A stretch of 64,000 nucleotides of DNA. Origin: Lysinibacillus sphaericus. GTDB taxonomy: Bacteria > Bacillota > Bacilli > Bacillales_A > Planococcaceae. How positions within the stretch are numbered: position 1 is the stretch's first letter; every line of letters starts with the position of its first letter. The notes under the pieces were generated by a model. The model was not told the DNA's origin. It did no database searches and saw only the letters and a list, made by a program, of their open reading frames with translations. Location: contig NZ_CP019980.1 of assembly GCF_002982115.1 (NCBI RefSeq), positions 3,852,001 through 3,916,000 of the forward strand, read 5' to 3'. This document shows, piece by piece, positions 43,822-51,952 of this stretch. The translations under genes were made by a program, and so were the position numbers.

Positions 43822-44417
43822 TAATGACCCTCCATTTTTGTTTTGTTTTTTGTTCTATAAAGTAAAAATGCTGATCCTGCAAATGCAACAAGTAACAAAT
43901 AGGGCGTCGCATCGCTTGTTTGTGGATTAGGCACTTGACTTCCAGATGTTGTTGGCGTTGTCGTATCATTTGGTGCTGCTGTAGCTGCTGAACTTCCAGT
44001 TGCTGGTGCATCAAATACTAAGGAAACGCTATATTCATGGTGATAATTAATATCATCGATATCAATTTTCATAGATGTTACAACTGGCTTTGATAAATCT
44101 TTCACTGTGAATTGTACAACACGTGTATCAGCTGCCTTATCTTCGCTAACAACCGAAGCTCCTCCTGGTGGTTGAAATTTCGTAATCCAAGCACTATTTT
44201 TTAATGTAAGTTGTACAGTAGCTGTGCCACCTTTTACTGTCACCGTTGCAGGCTTTACGAAATAATCGTTTGCTATTGATGCAGAGCTACTATCTGGTTT
44301 ATTGACCTGATATTTTACAGAATAAGTACCATCAGCAAGTTGAGCAGATGCATGTGGTAATGCTAAATTAAAAATAACCATACTGACTAGCATGACCAAC
44401 ATCACTATTTTCTTCAT
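43821..44417 (-). CDS. sortase-B-anchored NEAT protein (IsdC-like)
   Basis: 198 aa. Signal peptide MKKIVMLVMLVSMVIF ... ASA; one NEAT domain (about residues 28-145) with the heme-binding motif NYHHEYSVSLVF; a Thr/Ser/Pro linker; then NPQTS followed by a hydrophobic helix and a basic tail. NPQT(N/S) is the sortase B signal, and srtB closes this operon. I use the ATG at 44417 with GGAGG 10 bases upstream; the GTG at 44426 is too close to that site. First gene of the heme operon, behind Fur-like boxes. Confidence 0.9.
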   Translation of the reverse strand: MKKIVMLVMLVSMVIFNLALPHASAQLADGTYSVKYQVNKPDSSSASIANDYFVKPATVTVKGGTATVQLTLKNSAWITKFQPPGGASVVSEDKAADTRVVQFTVKDLSKPVVTSMKIDIDDINYHHEYSVSLVFDAPATGSSAATAAPNDTTTPTTSGSQVPNPQTSDATPYLLLVAFAGSAFLLYRTKNKTKMEGH

Positions 44418-44481
44418 GTGTTGCACGCCTCCTCTAATTATTATGGAAAATTTTTATCCATTTTCCATTAATCATTATAAT

Positions 44482-44551
44482 TGATACGAATAATATTCTC
44501 AATATTTCCATGAAAGCAATATTATGAAAATGTAAACGAAAATTATTCTCA
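44482..44551. promoter_or_regulatory. Fur-box-like sites upstream of the heme operon
   Basis: On the minus strand TGAGAATAATTTTCG (44537-44551) fits the Fur 7-1-7 pattern TGATAATNATTATCA at 12 of 15 positions. TGAGAATATTATTCGTATCA (44482-44501) is a second, related block. Both lie 65-135 bases before the first NEAT gene, as expected for iron repression. Confidence 0.65.
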
Positions 44552-44639
44552 ATTACACCTCTAACCAAAGGATAATCTTTGCTACCAATGTATGTCAACT
44601 AGCAATCTAAAAACGTCTTTAATATGTCAAAATTCCCTA

Positions 44640-44673
44640 AAAAAAAGAATATTACTGCATCAAACAGTAATAT
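44640..44673 (-). terminator. intrinsic terminator of the ytaF gene
   Basis: ATATTACTG / CAGTAATAT stem around CATCAAA, with TTCTTTTTTTT on the minus strand. Confidence 0.85.
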
Positions 44674-44686
44674 CCTATTATTTTTA

Positions 44687-45259
44687 TTATTTGGCAAAAA
44701 CTTCAAAAACTCCAATAACAATTAACAACCATCCTGATATAGCGGTAGAGTATTTCCCTATAAATGTTTTACTTAGCAGGACACCAAAATGACTTCCTAA
44801 ACCCACTGTGATAAAAGAAAATGTGCCTATCGAGATGACCGTCCAAATTGCGGATATACCATTTGCACCGATAGCAATTCCGCCTGCTAAACAGTTTGCC
44901 GATAACACGAACCCAAGTGTCATTGCCTCTCTCATAGAAATAATATGATTTTTATCTTCGTCAAATATTTCAGGATTTTTAGCAATGCTATGCTTGGAAA
45001 AACGATTAGAGAAAAGTGTAAATATCCCAATCACACATAGCAGAAGGCTCCCTAAAAGATTGGCTGTATGTGGCGAAATATACTCTATTACTGTACTACC
45101 AGCCGTTACTGCCACAAAAGTGACAATCATTGACAGTACAGCAATTATTGCATTCGATAAGATGGGAATCTTCACTCGCTTAACACCATAGGCCAAACCA
45201 ATCCCCAAATTATCTAGATTGGCTGCTATACCAATAAAAATAATGGTGATCCAATGCAT
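44687..45259 (-). CDS. ytaF: YtaF-family sporulation membrane protein (MntP-like fold)
   Basis: 190 aa with six membrane helices. The first carries AANLDNLGIGLAYGVKRVKI, and the second half has GFVLSANCLAGGIAIGANG, the duplicated Asp/Asn-containing motif of the MntP/YtaF cation-transporter superfamily. A hydrophilic loop (NPEIFDEDKNHI) separates the halves. B. subtilis YtaF is a sporulation protein of unknown transport role. The ATG has GGAGGG upstream. The promoter region contains the second 21-bp tandem array. Confidence 0.85.
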   Translation of the reverse strand: MHWITIIFIGIAANLDNLGIGLAYGVKRVKIPILSNAIIAVLSMIVTFVAVTAGSTVIEYISPHTANLLGSLLLCVIGIFTLFSNRFSKHSIAKNPEIFDEDKNHIISMREAMTLGFVLSANCLAGGIAIGANGISAIWTVISIGTFSFITVGLGSHFGVLLSKTFIGKYSTAISGWLLIVIGVFEVFAK

Positions 45260-45369
45260 GATTTCCCTCCTTTTAAACGATTCTCCATTTTCTCATCATA
45301 TGAGAAGGAAAATTTTATGTTCAATTGGGCGTTTACCGGAAAATGCAATGGAATTAATGAAGTGCGGGG

Positions 45370-45446
45370 ATTTATCCGCGATTGGCACGGCTTTACCCGC
45401 GATATAACATGGCTTACCCGCGATTTGAGCGAAGTTACCCGCGATA
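45370..45446. repeat. second tandem array of 21-bp units with core TTACCCGCGA, four units
   Basis: The core A(C/T)CCGCGA begins at 45374, 45395, 45416 and 45437, again exactly 21 bases apart, with variable 11-base spacers. It lies between the start of ytaF and the end of the nuclease gene. Open frames across it on both strands are by-products of the repeat. Confidence 0.85.
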
Positions 45447-45589
45447 ATAAAACAAAAGTGCGATACAATCACTTGAAGCCCATAAAACCATTGTAAACAA
45501 TGAGGGATTATCAGGAACATGACTGATTGTTGTAAATTCATATTATCCCGACAATCCCCTAAGTAAAAAATTTAACTTTTCCTACGACA

Positions 45590-46411
45590 TTATTGCCTAG
45601 CGGGAATAAACCCCTCTGCCTCAGCTTCTTCTTCAGTACAGAACATTTCTTCTGCTACTGTATTGTCATAATCACGTTGTCCAGGCATGTGATAAATTTT
45701 GTTACCTTTTGAATTAATATTTCCTTTAATAGTACAATTCTTTTTACTGCTAGTATTATTCGACTCATCTTTACTTGCTTTAGATGGATTTTCTTCTTTC
45801 ACAGCATTAGTATAGGCCTCTTTATCGTAACCACGATTTGTTACGTAGTCTTCAACTGACCAAATACCAATGGCAGATTGTTGCGCAGTTTTTTGAATGG
45901 ACTTAAACCAATCTACATGTTTCGTATTTGGCTCATAAATGTAGGCCACGCGTGCTAACCCATTTTTCAATAGTTGCTCTTGTACACTAATACCATCTTT
46001 CGTATAAACATAAGCTAATAACCTTTTATATTTATCCCGATAGGAAACGTCGAATTCTAAATAAACGGTATCTTGTCCAGCTAGTAACTGTTTTGTAAAT
46101 TCTTTCGCTTCTGGCCCAAAAGGTTGCACCCCTAACGTTTTGTGATTCGTTTCAGGCGTATCTACAAGAAGAAAACGTATTTTTTCGGAACTGCCGTTAT
46201 ATTTTATTCTGATTGTGTCCCCGTCAATTATTTCCTGTAGTTCAAATTCTTCAAATTTACTCACATCATGCTTTTCAGCAGATTCCTTTGTTGAAGCTAC
46301 AATCCCTTGTATATCTTCAGTTTTACCATTGCCGGTGCTAGCCTCTTCTGTACATCCACTAATCAGCAATGTTGAAAACAATAAAGCTAAAAATAATTTT
46401 TTCAAATTCAT
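45590..46411 (-). CDS. thermonuclease-family lipoprotein
   Basis: 273 aa. The lipobox LISGC gives Cys20. The staphylococcal-nuclease domain (about residues 55-180) has IIDGDTIRIKYNG, IRFLLVDTPETNH, RYKRLLAYVYTKDG and LLKNGLARVAYIYEP. A Ser/Lys linker leads to a C-terminal module (IKGNINSKGNKIYHMPGQ, YDNTVAEEMFCTEEEAE) often found after such nucleases. It degrades extracellular nucleic acid while tethered to the membrane. Monocistronic; GGAAGTAGG lies before the ATG. Confidence 0.92.
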   Translation of the reverse strand: MNLKKLFLALLFSTLLISGCTEEASTGNGKTEDIQGIVASTKESAEKHDVSKFEEFELQEIIDGDTIRIKYNGSSEKIRFLLVDTPETNHKTLGVQPFGPEAKEFTKQLLAGQDTVYLEFDVSYRDKYKRLLAYVYTKDGISVQEQLLKNGLARVAYIYEPNTKHVDWFKSIQKTAQQSAIGIWSVEDYVTNRGYDKEAYTNAVKEENPSKASKDESNNTSSKKNCTIKGNINSKGNKIYHMPGQRDYDNTVAEEMFCTEEEAEAEGFIPARQ

Positions 46412-46576
46412 ATCCTACTTCCTTAAAGTTAAATCTAGAAAATATCCATTACTAATTTAGAATCGTCCGGACAAAAATAAAAAATGATACATAATAATGA
46501 TCACCTTTTTAATTCCTGACGCATATCGCCAAAATCAAAAATCTCCAGCTATATTATAAACTGAAGACCTGATAAT

Positions 46577-46657
46577 TTATCTAAATATTAAATACAATAC
46601 AACGGCAAAAATAATTGTTCCGCTAGTGATTAACGTTTTAATATCTTTATCACTCAT
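46577..46657 (-). CDS. very small single-span membrane protein, 26 aa
   Basis: ATG at 46657 with AGAGGT 8 bases upstream encodes MSDKDIKTLITSGTII and a hydrophobic run ending FR, then TAA. The charged start and one short transmembrane helix are typical of bacterial membrane microproteins, but no homologue is recalled. It sits alone in the 490-base gap between the nuclease gene and yutG; the rest of that gap holds only the yutG terminator. Confidence 0.5.
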   Translation of the reverse strand: MSDKDIKTLITSGTIIFAVVLYLIFR

Positions 46658-46825
46658 TTTCAGTACCTCTTTTCTTACTTCATACAATACTTTATTTAAT
46701 TCTATTATCAATAAAGTCGACTAATATCACAATGGATTTGATTAGTTTTCTTCTGAAATTTTTAAGTATGCTAAAAATATTTCCTATTATACAAAAAAAA
46801 TTCAGAACGCCAGTTACAAAATAAA

Positions 46826-46862
46826 GAGTCGACAAACTTGAAAAATACGAGTTTGTCGACTC
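46826..46862 (-). terminator. intrinsic terminator of yutG
   Basis: A perfect 13-base stem GAGTCGACAAACT / AGTTTGTCGACTC, followed on the minus strand by TTTATTTTG. Confidence 0.85.
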
Positions 46863-46902
46863 CCTTAATCCCTCAATTGAAGGCATTTATGATATTACAC
46901 TA

Positions 46903-47484
46903 TTAAATTTCATTATGTGGTTTTGGCTTTGGACCGAGCTCTTCTGGCTCAATATCAGCAAATGTTTCGCCTTCTTCTTCTAAATCACGCATGCGGTGAG
47001 CAATACGTGATGCTGCCGAAGCTGCAATGCTGGCAACTAAATCATCTAAAAATGTATTAACATGATGTCCAGGCTCTGTGTCAAGTTTTTTAATAATACC
47101 GATTTTTTGTTTATCTAAATGTCCAAATGTTGTTACAGCTATACTTCCATATGTAAACACAGACCCCAATGCAATCGTTTCATCTACTCCGAATAAGCCT
47201 TCATCGGATTCGATAATTTGTTGTAGAGGTGAAGATAATAGCCCTTTTTCAGCTAATTCATCCAACTCTATTCCAACTAATACTGCATGTTGGACTTCTC
47301 GTTTACGTAATACACGTTCAACCGAATGAATACAATGCTCTAATGTTAAGCCTACATTGTAGGATTTTTGCATTTCATAAACAATCTCAGCAATGTCTTC
47401 TAACTCTACACCACGGCGAATTAGTGCAGCTTGGGCTGCTTTCGCCACTTCTTCTGACTGTACGCGAATACTTTTATCATGCAT
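46903..47484 (-). CDS. yutG: YutG-like phosphatidylglycerophosphatase A family protein
   Basis: 193 aa soluble member of the PgpA family. The core has GIELDELAEKGLLSSPLQQ, DEGLFGVDETIALGSVFTYGSIAVTTFGHLDK and DTEPGHHVNTFLDDLVASIAASAASRIAHR. The acidic and His residues of the PgpA active site are visible in the last block. Unlike E. coli PgpA it lacks membrane helices, as in B. subtilis YutG. The ATG has GAGGG upstream. It is divergent from the esterase gene. Confidence 0.85.
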   Translation of the reverse strand: MHDKSIRVQSEEVAKAAQAALIRRGVELEDIAEIVYEMQKSYNVGLTLEHCIHSVERVLRKREVQHAVLVGIELDELAEKGLLSSPLQQIIESDEGLFGVDETIALGSVFTYGSIAVTTFGHLDKQKIGIIKKLDTEPGHHVNTFLDDLVASIAASAASRIAHRMRDLEEEGETFADIEPEELGPKPKPHNEI

Positions 47485-47596
47485 AACTAACCCTCATTTC
47501 AGTTTTTTTGCTAACATAACGCTAGCCCAACCTATTATACCTTTACTTTCGTAATATGGTACAATTTTGTCACAAACACATGAAGGAGTGTCATCA

Positions 47597-48316
47597 TTGG
47601 ATAAGGGAACTGTACAAGATTTAATGTTCTATAGTGAAGCATTGCAGGAGGAAATACAGCTATATATTTACGTCCCTGCTAATTATTCTCCACTATACAA
47701 ATATAATATTCTCATCGCTTCGGATGGTAAAGATTATTTCCAACTTGGAGGTATTACAAAACTAGCCGATGAACTTATCGATGACTATGAAATCGAGAAT
47801 TTAATCATTGCATTTGTCCCATACAAAGATATTAAAGATCGCCGTACTAAATATATTCCAAGTGGTGAGCAACATGAAGCTTACTTACGCTTTTTAGCAC
47901 ATGAACTTGTTCCCTATTTAGATGCTGAATATGCAACGTACCAAATGGGTATGAGCCGAGGAGTTATCGGTGATTCTATGGCTGCAACCGCTTCCTTAAT
48001 GGCTGCATTAAAGTATCCGAGTATTTTTGGCAAGGTTATTTTACAATCACCTTATGTTGACGAAGATGTACTGAAAGCGGTTGAACAGTTTAAAGATCCA
48101 GGAGCTATTTCTATTTATCATATCGTGGGAAAAAATGAAGATAAAGTTGTGACAATGGATAAAACCGTTAAAGATTTTTTAACGCCAAATCGACAGTTGC
48201 ACAATCTAATGTTAAGTAAAGGCTTCTCTACATTTTATGAAGAGTTTGATGGCAATCATACATGGAAATATTGGAAACCTGATTTAAGACGTGCGTTAAT
48301 TGAAAATTTCAATTAA
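47597..48316 (+). CDS. yjcH: esterase-family protein (YjcH-like)
   Basis: 239 aa alpha/beta-hydrolase of the esterase D / enterochelin-esterase type. The N-terminal strand is LQEEIQLYIYVPANYSP, the nucleophile region GVIGDSMAATASLMAAL (Ser in GDSMA) and the catalytic His region FDGNHTWKYW. The start is TTG at 47597 with AAGGAG 8 bases upstream; frames open further upstream but without a site. It leads a three-gene block with yjcG and yjcF, in the inverse order to B. subtilis yjcFGH naming. Confidence 0.88.
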   Translation: MDKGTVQDLMFYSEALQEEIQLYIYVPANYSPLYKYNILIASDGKDYFQLGGITKLADELIDDYEIENLIIAFVPYKDIKDRRTKYIPSGEQHEAYLRFLAHELVPYLDAEYATYQMGMSRGVIGDSMAATASLMAALKYPSIFGKVILQSPYVDEDVLKAVEQFKDPGAISIYHIVGKNEDKVVTMDKTVKDFLTPNRQLHNLMLSKGFSTFYEEFDGNHTWKYWKPDLRRALIENFN

Positions 48317-48399
48317 TGTTAGGCGATTCAAATTACGTATTTTGAAATTTCTGTTATACTTAGATAGAAAAATCGTTTATTTTCGGGAGGTAATGGACT

Positions 48400-48915
48400 A
48401 TGAAGTACGGAATTGTGGCATTTCCATCAAAAAAATTGCAAGATTTAGCAAATACGTATCGCAAGCGTTACGATCCTCATTATGCGAAGATTACACCGCA
48501 TATGACGTTAAAAGACAGCTTTGATGCAACAGAAGACGATATTCAATCTATTGTTAAGCAATTAGATGATATTGCTGCTAAACACGCGCCTTTAAATATT
48601 CATGCATCACGCATTAGTTCGTTTTTCCCAACAACAAATGCGATTTATTTCCGCATCGAACCAACTGAACAATTACAAGCATTCCATCGTGTATTGGAAG
48701 AACAAATTCCTTTTGGGGACTCTAAGCATGTTTTTGTTCCACACATCACGATTGCACAAAAAATGACGGACTCAGAACATGATGATATTTTTGGGCAACT
48801 CCGCATGACTGGGGTTGATGAACATGATAGTATCGATCGTATTCATCTTTTATACCAATTGGAAGATGGGTCATGGACAACATATGAAACATTCCGATTG
48901 ACTGGAGCTGAATGA
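48400..48915 (+). CDS. yjcG: YjcG-like 2H phosphoesterase (2'-5' RNA ligase superfamily)
   Basis: 171 aa with both HxTx motifs of the 2H superfamily: PHMTLKD (about residue 43) and PHITIAQ (about residue 120), the two catalytic histidines for cyclic phosphodiester hydrolysis. The physiological substrate of YjcG is unknown. CGGGAGG lies 10 bases before the ATG. It follows yjcH and precedes yjcF by 3 bases. Confidence 0.92.
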   Translation: MKYGIVAFPSKKLQDLANTYRKRYDPHYAKITPHMTLKDSFDATEDDIQSIVKQLDDIAAKHAPLNIHASRISSFFPTTNAIYFRIEPTEQLQAFHRVLEEQIPFGDSKHVFVPHITIAQKMTDSEHDDIFGQLRMTGVDEHDSIDRIHLLYQLEDGSWTTYETFRLTGAE

Positions 48916-48918
48916 CTT

Positions 48919-49347
48919 TTGTATAACGTTAAGATTGTCGAAACAGAGAAAGAACATGCTGATGCATTTGCTGTTCGTAAAAAAGTATTTGTAGAGGAAC
49001 AAGGTGTTCCGCTTCATTTAGAATGTGATGCTTTAGATGCAACAGCAACACATTTTATTATGTATGAAGGCAATGAACCTGTTGGTGCTGCTCGTCTACG
49101 TAGCATTGAAGATCATACTGCAAAAATTGAACGCGTATGTATTTTACAAAGTCAGCGGGGCAAAAAACTTGGCGTTTTAATTATGCAAGAAATGGAGAAA
49201 TTCGCAATTTCCATTCAACAAAAGAAATTAAAACTCCATGCTCAAAGCTACGCCGTTCCTTTTTACGAAAAGCTTGGTTACACGGTAACATCTCCTGAAT
49301 TTATGGATGCTGGAATACCTCATCGAGCAATGGAAAAAGAGATATAA
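48919..49347 (+). CDS. yjcF: GNAT N-acetyltransferase (YjcF-like)
   Basis: 142 aa. The acetyl-CoA-binding motif A is IERVCILQSQRGKKLGVLIMQEME, preceded by GNEPVGAARLRS and followed by LHAQSYAVPFYEKLGYTV. It starts with TTG three bases after the yjcG stop, with GGAGC 11 bases upstream, so translation is probably coupled. The acceptor substrate is unknown. A strong terminator ends the block. Confidence 0.9.
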   Translation: MYNVKIVETEKEHADAFAVRKKVFVEEQGVPLHLECDALDATATHFIMYEGNEPVGAARLRSIEDHTAKIERVCILQSQRGKKLGVLIMQEMEKFAISIQQKKLKLHAQSYAVPFYEKLGYTVTSPEFMDAGIPHRAMEKEI

Positions 49348-49352
49348 TGAAC

Positions 49353-49397
49353 AGGTGTTACGATATGCTAAAAGCATAGTCGTAACACCTTTTTTTA
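49353..49397 (+). terminator. intrinsic terminator of the yjcHGF block
   Basis: AGGTGTTACGA / TCGTAACACCT with an inner ATGCT/AGCAT stem, followed by TTTTTTT. Confidence 0.92.
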
Positions 49398-49461
49398 TGC
49401 CTTTGTAGCGTGTTCTCTATTTGGAGTTCTTTCTCACACCAAAATAGACAAACGTTCATCA

Positions 49462-49710
49462 TTATTTCATCATTCTAGCAAGCTTTTCGAAATCTAGTGA
49501 AGCGCCATCTTGAATAATAGAGTTTACGATTTTATCTTCAAGCTCTTGTGTAATTTGTCTATTAGACACTTTGCCTACACGGCGTACTATTTTTCTTACT
49601 TGTTTCTCATTGGTGAAATCAGCATGTTGAATTGCATTAGCTAATGCAAAGATTTCATCCATTGATACGCCTGTCTTTTGTTCAATCGAATTAAAAAACG
49701 AGCGATGCAT
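49462..49710 (-). CDS. spoVIF: stage VI sporulation protein F
   Basis: 82 aa, the length of B. subtilis SpoVIF (YjcC). The sequence FFNSIEQKTGVSMDEIFALAN and VRKIVRRVGKVSNRQITQELEDKIVNSI fits this family, which controls late coat assembly. The ATG has GGAGGGGG upstream. It lies beside yjcF and YjcZ, matching the B. subtilis cot-yjc neighbourhood. Confidence 0.92.
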   Translation of the reverse strand: MHRSFFNSIEQKTGVSMDEIFALANAIQHADFTNEKQVRKIVRRVGKVSNRQITQELEDKIVNSIIQDGASLDFEKLARMMK

Positions 49711-49900
49711 GTTCCCCCTCCTATCAATTCCACCTCAACGTTATTGTCGCGAATGATTCATAAACGGTAACTAATCGTACACAAAACATCAATGACAACT
49801 GTTGGAGGCTCTAACCTTATTCAGTAAGTTTTTTATATACTCACAGAAAAAAGCTAAAGCCTATATATCTAAAACTCTCTAGAGCTTTTAGCTAGACTAA

Positions 49901-50068
49901 TTAACTTACGAAAGTAGCGCCAACAATAATTAGGAGAATGAATAGGACAACAATTAAGACAAATGTTGAGCCCATTCCATTATTGTTATTGCCTCCGCAA
50001 TAGTTCCAGCTATTTGCACCAGCAACATTATTACCATAAGGTTGTGCACACCAGCCTTGATATCCCAT
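49901..50068 (-). CDS. YjcZ-family sporulation protein, 55 aa
   Basis: ATG at 50068 with GAGGGGTGC upstream. The N-terminal part is rich in Gly, Asn and Trp/Tyr (MGYQGWCAQPYGNN ... NYCGGNNNNGMG) and ends in the family's hallmark helix TFVLIVVLFILLIIVGATFV. YjcZ/YhdX-type proteins are small membrane proteins of sporulating Bacilli. A weak hairpin (GCTAAAGC / GCTTTTAGC, 49860-49893) follows. Confidence 0.88.
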   Translation of the reverse strand: MGYQGWCAQPYGNNVAGANSWNYCGGNNNNGMGSTFVLIVVLFILLIIVGATFVS

Positions 50069-50132
50069 AAAAGCACCCCTCCCTTCTACAACCTATAATA
50101 TGTAAAGTTGCAGGCAAGAGAGGGGTATTCGT

Positions 50133-50498
50133 CTAGTCAATATTCCCTTTTGGTTTAAAAATTAATGCGCCAATAAAGCCAAAAACAATTGCAGCACTGA
50201 TTCCCGAACTTGTTACTTCAAACATGCCAGTCAATACGCCTACTAATCCATGCTTTTCCGCTTCAGCCATTGCACCATGTGTTAAGGAGTTACCAAATGA
50301 TGTAATAGGTACAGTAGCACCTGCACCTGCAAAATGAATGAGTGGCTCATACAAGCCCATTCCATCTAGAATTGCACCAACAACGACTAACGTACTTAAT
50401 GTATGTGCTGGCGTTAATTTACCAACATCCATTAATAATTGACCGAAAACGCAGAAAATGCCTCCTACAATAAATGCAAATATAAAAGTCATAACCAT
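50133..50498 (-). CDS. spoVAE: stage V sporulation protein AE (SpoVAEb)
   Basis: 121 aa membrane protein with about four helices: [64 protein letters not shown] in family order, and [17 protein letters not shown]. It shares an ancestor with SpoVAC, which shows in the matching GAGxxVPxTxFGN block. SpoVA proteins form the channel for calcium-dipicolinate into and out of spores. It follows spoVAD by 9 bases. Confidence 0.93.
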   Translation of the reverse strand: MVMTFIFAFIVGGIFCVFGQLLMDVGKLTPAHTLSTLVVVGAILDGMGLYEPLIHFAGAGATVPITSFGNSLTHGAMAEAEKHGLVGVLTGMFEVTSSGISAAIVFGFIGALIFKPKGNID

Positions 50499-50507
50499 GC
50501 TGTTGCC

Positions 50508-51503
50508 TCATTTCATTGTAATTTCTATCGCATGTGCGGTACATGGGATCGTCTCTTTCTGTTGGAACGAAAGTGGAGATAGCAATGCACCTGTCGCCAC
50601 AAGGAGCACTCGTTTATATGTCCCTGCACGAAGCTCTTGCATTACATAACTAAAAAAAACAGCCGCTGAACAGCCTGCTCCACTCGCCCCCGATTGAAAG
50701 GATTCATCTTGACCGTAAAATTCCGCTCCAGCATCGCGTAAAAGTGTTAACTCCTCATTTTTTATGCCACTCTCGACAAGCATGCCTTTAAGCAGTTTTA
50801 AGCCAAGCTGTCCTAAATCGCCCGTTAAAATTAAATCATAATGATATATTTCTTGTTTACGTTCCTCTAAATGAGACTTAATCGTTTGGAAGGCAGCAGG
50901 AGCCATGGCAGCACCCATATGAAATGGATCATCCATTCCATAATCAATGACCTTACCTATCGTGGCTGCTTCAATAGAAGGAGCATCTTCACGATGTTTA
51001 CCAACCAGCGCATAACCTGCTGCTGTTACAGTCCATTGCGCCGTTTGTGGTTTCTGTGCACCATAATTAATCGGATAACGAAATTGACGTTCAATCGCAT
51101 TGTGTTGACTTGATGCCCCAGCAATTGAATAATTTGCAGCTCCGAGCTCCGTTAAAAGGCTGGCTACAATTACAGCTGAAACAGAGGTAGCACAAGCTGA
51201 AAATAATCCGATAAAGGGAATAGCTAATTCCCTTGCCGCAAAATTGGTAGGCGTCATTTGGTTAACTAAATCGCCACCTAATAAATAATCAACTTCTGCA
51301 GTTGTAATACCACCTTTTTTCATAACAAATTCACAAGCTTCTTCAACCATTTTTCGATGGCCTTGTTCATTTGTTTCCATTTGCCAGCGCTCATCGTCGT
51401 AGACCGTATCAAAATATTGTTTGAAAGTACTGCGGTCCTCTAACGGTCCTGCTACTACGCCTCCTGCTAACAACGATGGTTTTGACGGAAAGATGATTAC
51501 CAT
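50508..51503 (-). CDS. spoVAD: stage V sporulation protein AD
   Basis: 331 aa thiolase/ketosynthase-fold protein: FSACATSVSAVIVASLL with the former active-site Cys region, GASSQHNAIERQFRYPINYGAQ, TGDLGQLGLKLLKGML and GASGAGCSAAVFFSYVM. SpoVAD binds dipicolinic acid. Its start overlaps spoVAC by 7 bases, so translation is coupled. N-terminus IFPSKPSLLAGGVVAGPLE is typical. Confidence 0.95.
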   Translation of the reverse strand: MVIIFPSKPSLLAGGVVAGPLEDRSTFKQYFDTVYDDERWQMETNEQGHRKMVEEACEFVMKKGGITTAEVDYLLGGDLVNQMTPTNFAARELAIPFIGLFSACATSVSAVIVASLLTELGAANYSIAGASSQHNAIERQFRYPINYGAQKPQTAQWTVTAAGYALVGKHREDAPSIEAATIGKVIDYGMDDPFHMGAAMAPAAFQTIKSHLEERKQEIYHYDLILTGDLGQLGLKLLKGMLVESGIKNEELTLLRDAGAEFYGQDESFQSGASGAGCSAAVFFSYVMQELRAGTYKRVLLVATGALLSPLSFQQKETIPCTAHAIEITMK

Positions 51504-51952
51504 GAAACCACCCCTATCGTTACAAGAATATATTTAATAAGTGCAACAAAAAATGCAGATACTACACCAAATAACACAACAGATCCCGCTAATTTGAATA
51601 AATTACCGCCAACACCGAGGACTAAACCTTCAGATCTATGTTCAATTGCAGCAGAAATTACCGCATTCCCAAACCCTGTAACAGGCACTGCTGAACCTGC
51701 TCCTGCAAATTGACCAATTCTTTTGTATAAACCAAAGCCTGTTAAAATCATTGCAAAAAATACCATCGTTGCAACTGTTGGGTTTCCGGCTGTTGCTTCT
51801 GTGAAATTAAAGAAAACGATATAAAAAAGAGAAACCGCCTGCCCAATTGTACAAATGAGACCACCTACCACAAATGCTTTAACGGCATTTTTTAAGTAAG
51901 GGGTAGGCGGTGTTATGTTTTGTTCTAGCTGTTGATATTGCTCTTTTTCCAT
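51497..51952 (-). CDS. spoVAC: stage V sporulation protein AC
   Basis: 151 aa with four or so membrane helices. PPTPYLKNAVKAFVVGGLIC, GFGLYKRIGQFAGAGSAVPV and VLGVGGNLFKLAGSVVLFGVVSAF are family hallmarks. In B. subtilis SpoVAC acts as a mechanosensitive channel component. Its ATG overlaps the stop of the lipoprotein gene by one base, and its AAAGGAGG site lies inside that gene. Confidence 0.95.
   Translation of the reverse strand: MEKEQYQQLEQNITPPTPYLKNAVKAFVVGGLICTIGQAVSLFYIVFFNFTEATAGNPTVATMVFFAMILTGFGLYKRIGQFAGAGSAVPVTGFGNAVISAAIEHRSEGLVLGVGGNLFKLAGSVVLFGVVSAFFVALIKYILVTIGVVSW

Noticed and set aside
45226-45541. Overlapping frames of about 80 codons on both strands across the 21-bp array, with repeated Thr-Arg-Asp
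   Set aside because: A 21-bp period keeps any frame open and gives repeating residues automatically. None has a ribosome binding site, and the spacers vary without codon-like constraint.
46692-46886. 64-codon minus-strand frame between the small membrane protein and yutG
   Set aside because: Its start lies inside the yutG terminator hairpin, and the sequence has no ribosome binding site.
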